DNA of 64,000 nt. Source: JANRKB01 sp033763695. GTDB taxonomy: Bacteria; Planctomycetota; Phycisphaerae; Phycisphaerales; UBA1924. The position numbers and the translations under genes were made by a program. This document shows, one piece after another, positions 61,663 to 64,000 of the stretch (within the stretch, counting starts at the first letter, position 1; each line of letters starts with the position of its first letter). The notes beneath the pieces were generated by a model. It saw only the letters and a list, made by a program, of their open reading frames with translations, was not told the origin of the DNA and made no database searches. The stretch spans positions 1 to 64,000 of the forward strand of contig JANRKB010000037.1 of NCBI GenBank assembly GCA_033763695.1. The letters are read 5' to 3'.

Positions 61663-63078
61663 TTATTCCGGCGCGGTCAGACCGGTGTTGGTCTTGAAGC
61701 GGTTGTTGAACAACTTGTCCTCACGCTCCTTCTGAGCGGCCTCGTTGCGAGCCTTGCGCTGCGCGGCCTCCAGCGACTTCAGAATGTCCGGATCAGAGTT
61801 GGTCTGAAGTTGCAGCGTGTGCAGGCCCGGCGGCAGCCAGAAGAGTTCGACGCTGTCGCGACTCATGAACGCCGTGAGCGCCTCGGCCCACTCGCGATTG
61901 ATCATCACGCCCGGGTTGGACTGGAACTGGGCGAGCTTGGCCAGATAGCTCGTGAGTTCGCCGCGGCGCTGGTTGACGATCTGCGAGCGATACTGGCGGG
62001 CCTCGCTCATGAGCTTGCTCACCTCGCCGCTCACCTTGGTGCCGACATCGCCCTGTCCTTCGAGCGCGGCATTCACCGCGTCGAGCGCGGCCTGGCGCGC
62101 CTTGGCGTCGCCGGTGCTCAGCGTCTCTTCGTACTTGTCAATCATCGCGAGCAGGGCCGGATGAGCCTCGCCCGCCATCGCGTTCAGCGTCGTGCGAGCC
62201 TCCGCCGCGGCGTCTTCGCGGGCCTTGCTCGCCTGAGCCACGGCAGTCTGCAGCGCACTGAACTTCTCGCGCGTGTCGAGCGGAGGCATGACCTGCGTGA
62301 GTTCGAGTTTCTCGATGAAGATTCCCGCATCGAGCGCGTCAAGCGAACGCTGGGCGATCTCGCGTGCGCGAGCAGCGACGCTGCCTGCCTCGCCGGGGAC
62401 CTGCTTGAGCAGATCATCGATGTTGGTTTGGGCGACCGACTGCAAGATGCCGCGCTGGGCCGCGGAGCGAACGAGGCGCTGTTCCTCTTCGCGGATGACG
62501 TTGGTCGCCCACTTGTCGGCATCCTGGCGGCGATAGGTGACGGCGAAGCGGCCGTGCGCGAGATTGCCGTCGGCGGTGATGAGACTGCCATCGGTGCGCG
62601 GGTCGATCTTCCCGCGAGGGTTCCACTTGTCCGCGGACTGCACCTTCTCGGCGTCGGAGAGGTTGATCCAGTAATCGCTGCCGCTGTCGAGGATGAGCTT
62701 GGATTCACCAGTCTCGACGCGGATGATCTCGCCGAAGGGGAACGGCGCGGAATATTGGAAGCCCGGCAGCAGATTGCGTGACTCGATCTTGCCGAGGATC
62801 ACGCGCAAGCCGCGCGTGCCTTCGGTGATCGTCTGCAGACCGCTGAAGAGATACGCGACGACGAGCACGGCCATCGCGAGATAGATGATCCGAAGGGTCA
62901 GCCGCAGCGCGTCGGCCAGCGATTGATTGGCCGGATCCAGCAGAGCGTTCTCGTCCTGCACTTCGGAGCGCGGGCCGCTAAGCGTCGCCGACGAGCGACG
63001 ACGCGCGGGCAAGCCGGCGCTTGGCTCGTCTGGAGCGCGAAGCACGCCCGGACGAAGTTCGTTGGTCGGGTCGATCAC
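61663..63078 (-). CDS. hflK: HflK-like SPFH/band-7 protein
   Basis: 471 residues. A cytoplasmic, Pro/Arg-rich N-terminal segment (1-60), a membrane helix (LRIIYLAMAVLVVAYLFSGL, about 63-82), the SPFH entry TITEGTRGLRVILGKIESRN, then a long helical region rich in Ala/Glu/Lys (about 240-400) and a C-terminal coiled segment. HflK and HflC form a membrane cage around FtsH proteases. The start is GTG and overlaps the hflC-like stop (GTGA). FtsH itself is not in view. Confidence 0.83.
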   Translation of the reverse strand: MIDPTNELRPGVLRAPDEPSAGLPARRRSSATLSGPRSEVQDENALLDPANQSLADALRLTLRIIYLAMAVLVVAYLFSGLQTITEGTRGLRVILGKIESRNLLPGFQYSAPFPFGEIIRVETGESKLILDSGSDYWINLSDAEKVQSADKWNPRGKIDPRTDGSLITADGNLAHGRFAVTYRRQDADKWATNVIREEEQRLVRSAAQRGILQSVAQTNIDDLLKQVPGEAGSVAARAREIAQRSLDALDAGIFIEKLELTQVMPPLDTREKFSALQTAVAQASKAREDAAAEARTTLNAMAGEAHPALLAMIDKYEETLSTGDAKARQAALDAVNAALEGQGDVGTKVSGEVSKLMSEARQYRSQIVNQRRGELTSYLAKLAQFQSNPGVMINREWAEALTAFMSRDSVELFWLPPGLHTLQLQTNSDPDILKSLEAAQRKARNEAAQKEREDKLFNNRFKTNTGLTAPE

Positions 63079-64000
63079 TTGCCGCCCTCCGACTTCTTGG
63101 ACTCAGCCGCGGGGGCTGCGACGAACGGCGGGATCTTGCCCGCACCGGCGCGATCCAGCGCGTCGGGGCGGAAGAGGCTCATGCCCGGGGCCGAGGTCGG
63201 CAGCACCAGCGTGGTGCGCTTCGCGAGAGCATCGCGGACGAACTCGACGTTGCGGAGGAACACCGCGAGCTCGGGGTTGGTGTTCATCTGCGCGACGAAC
63301 TCATTCGCCTCGCGATCGCCGACGCTGCGGATTTCCGCGGCACGCGCCTTGGCGAACGACTCAATCTTCTCCGCGTCGGCCTTGGCCTTGGAGCGAATCG
63401 CCTGTGCCGTCGACTCGCCCTGGCTCTGCAGCTCGGCGGCCAAACGGTCGCGATTGGCGCCCATGCGCTCAAACACTTTCTGCGTCGTGTCACCCGGCAG
63501 CAGGATGCGTGACACGCCGACATCCGCGAGTTCGATGCCGAACTCATCAAGGCCGGTTTGCACGCCCTGCGCGTCGGTGGCGGTGCGGAGCGAGCTGGCG
63601 ATCGCCTTCTCCAGTTCGGGCAGACGGCTCTGGGCCGCCGTCGCGTTGAAGAGCTCGTCCATGCGGAACTTGCTGGTCGCGCCCATCGCGCTGCGGAGGC
63701 TGGCACGCAGTGTCTCAGCGGCGCGGCTGTAGTGATCCTCGGCCCGCACACCCGCGGTCGAGAACCGCTGGAAGAACTTCAGCGGGTCCTTCACGCGCCA
63801 GGTGGCGAAGCTCTGCACGATGATCTGACGGCTGTCGGCCGTCTGCTGCGTCTCCGAACGCGCTTCGACGAAGCGCAAGCGCTTGTCGTACGTCGTCACG
63901 GCCTGAATCGGGTAGGGCCACTTGAACCCCAGCCCCGGCTCGCCCTTGACAGAGGTATTCGGGTCGGCCTGGCCGAACGTCGTCAGCACCGCCGTCTCGG
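63075..64000 (-). CDS. hflC: HflC-like SPFH/band-7 protein, 5' part outside window
   Basis: At least 308 residues are visible; the N-terminal membrane helix must lie beyond base 64000. The SPFH core begins at once (ETAVLTTFGQADPN, then GLGFKWPYPIQAVTTYDKRL), followed by helical, Ala/Lys/Glu-rich sequence with the KAKADAEKIESFAKARAAE coiled coil typical of HflC and a short C-terminal tail (SKKSEGGK). It pairs with the adjacent hflK-like gene, overlapping it by 4 bp. Confidence 0.82.
   Translation of the reverse strand, partial: ETAVLTTFGQADPNTSVKGEPGLGFKWPYPIQAVTTYDKRLRFVEARSETQQTADSRQIIVQSFATWRVKDPLKFFQRFSTAGVRAEDHYSRAAETLRASLRSAMGATSKFRMDELFNATAAQSRLPELEKAIASSLRTATDAQGVQTGLDEFGIELADVGVSRILLPGDTTQKVFERMGANRDRLAAELQSQGESTAQAIRSKAKADAEKIESFAKARAAEIRSVGDREANEFVAQMNTNPELAVFLRNVEFVRDALAKRTTLVLPTSAPGMSLFRPDALDRAGAGKIPPFVAAPAAESKKSEGGK

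Overview
The window is GC-rich, densely coding DNA from a bacterium that looks like a planctomycete, most likely of the Phycisphaerae. The evidence is the set of secreted proteins ending in two EF-hand-like repeats and a terminal Gly-Cys (the 'GC-type dockerin' style I associate with Phycisphaerales), two PEP-CTERM-like proteins, a HAF-repeat protein, a fibro-slime protein, and single-copy housekeeping genes out of their usual operons. This is inferred from protein style; no rRNA or tRNA gene was found.

Layout. 1-8.2 kb: a truncated SGNH hydrolase faces a seven-gene minus-strand operon for an activated amino sugar. It contains a small membrane protein, a NeuD/PglD/LegH-type acetyltransferase, a WbpA-type dehydrogenase, a CBS-nucleotidyltransferase of PtmE type, LegB, LegC and LegG, which together suggest a GDP-linked legionaminic-acid-like route. 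The nonulosonate synthase and CMP-transferase are not here; a second NeuC/LegG-type epimerase lies at 50.1 kb. 8.3-13.1 kb: three secreted proteins, two with the C-terminal EF-hand/Gly-Cys tag (a HAF-repeat protein and a metzincin-like protease), and a 215-bp nested palindrome. 13.6-25.6 kb: L27, a B12-binding/MeaB GTPase fusion, a SpoIIE-type phosphatase, ScpB, a DUF58/TgpA pair, a zinc-ribbon membrane protein, a PilZ protein, a lipoprotein and RNase Y. 25.7-40.4 kb: MurA, a fibro-slime protein, EF-P, an isolated NuoE-like protein, a chemoreceptor with a PilZ-like tail, two tandem tagged propeller-like proteins, Ffh, a LURP-one-like protein, an exported SOD, a class A beta-lactamase-like hydrolase and an alpha-oxoamine synthase.

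40.9-45.9 kb: one 1,681-residue secreted protein (Het-C-like, degenerate VWA, two kelch arrays, the same Gly-Cys tag). 46.2-49.8 kb: rplK-rplA-rplJ-rplL on the minus strand, ending in a terminator rather than running into rpoB, preceded by moxR. 50.1-54.9 kb: the second epimerase, a lipoprotein, two PEP-CTERM-like proteins and an M28 peptidase. 55-64 kb: a minus-strand operon of HflC/HflK-type SPFH proteins, an ABC ATPase, its permease and a large membrane-anchored protein, then a TIM-barrel protein with a long charged insert.

The most interesting features are the shared Gly-Cys tag on five otherwise unrelated secreted proteins, the B12-domain/MeaB fusion lacking a mutase, EF-P with Asn at the loop tip, the palindromic element at 9.7-9.9 kb, and 7-8-bp short-tandem-repeat clusters in four intergenic regions, two of them with inverted arms.
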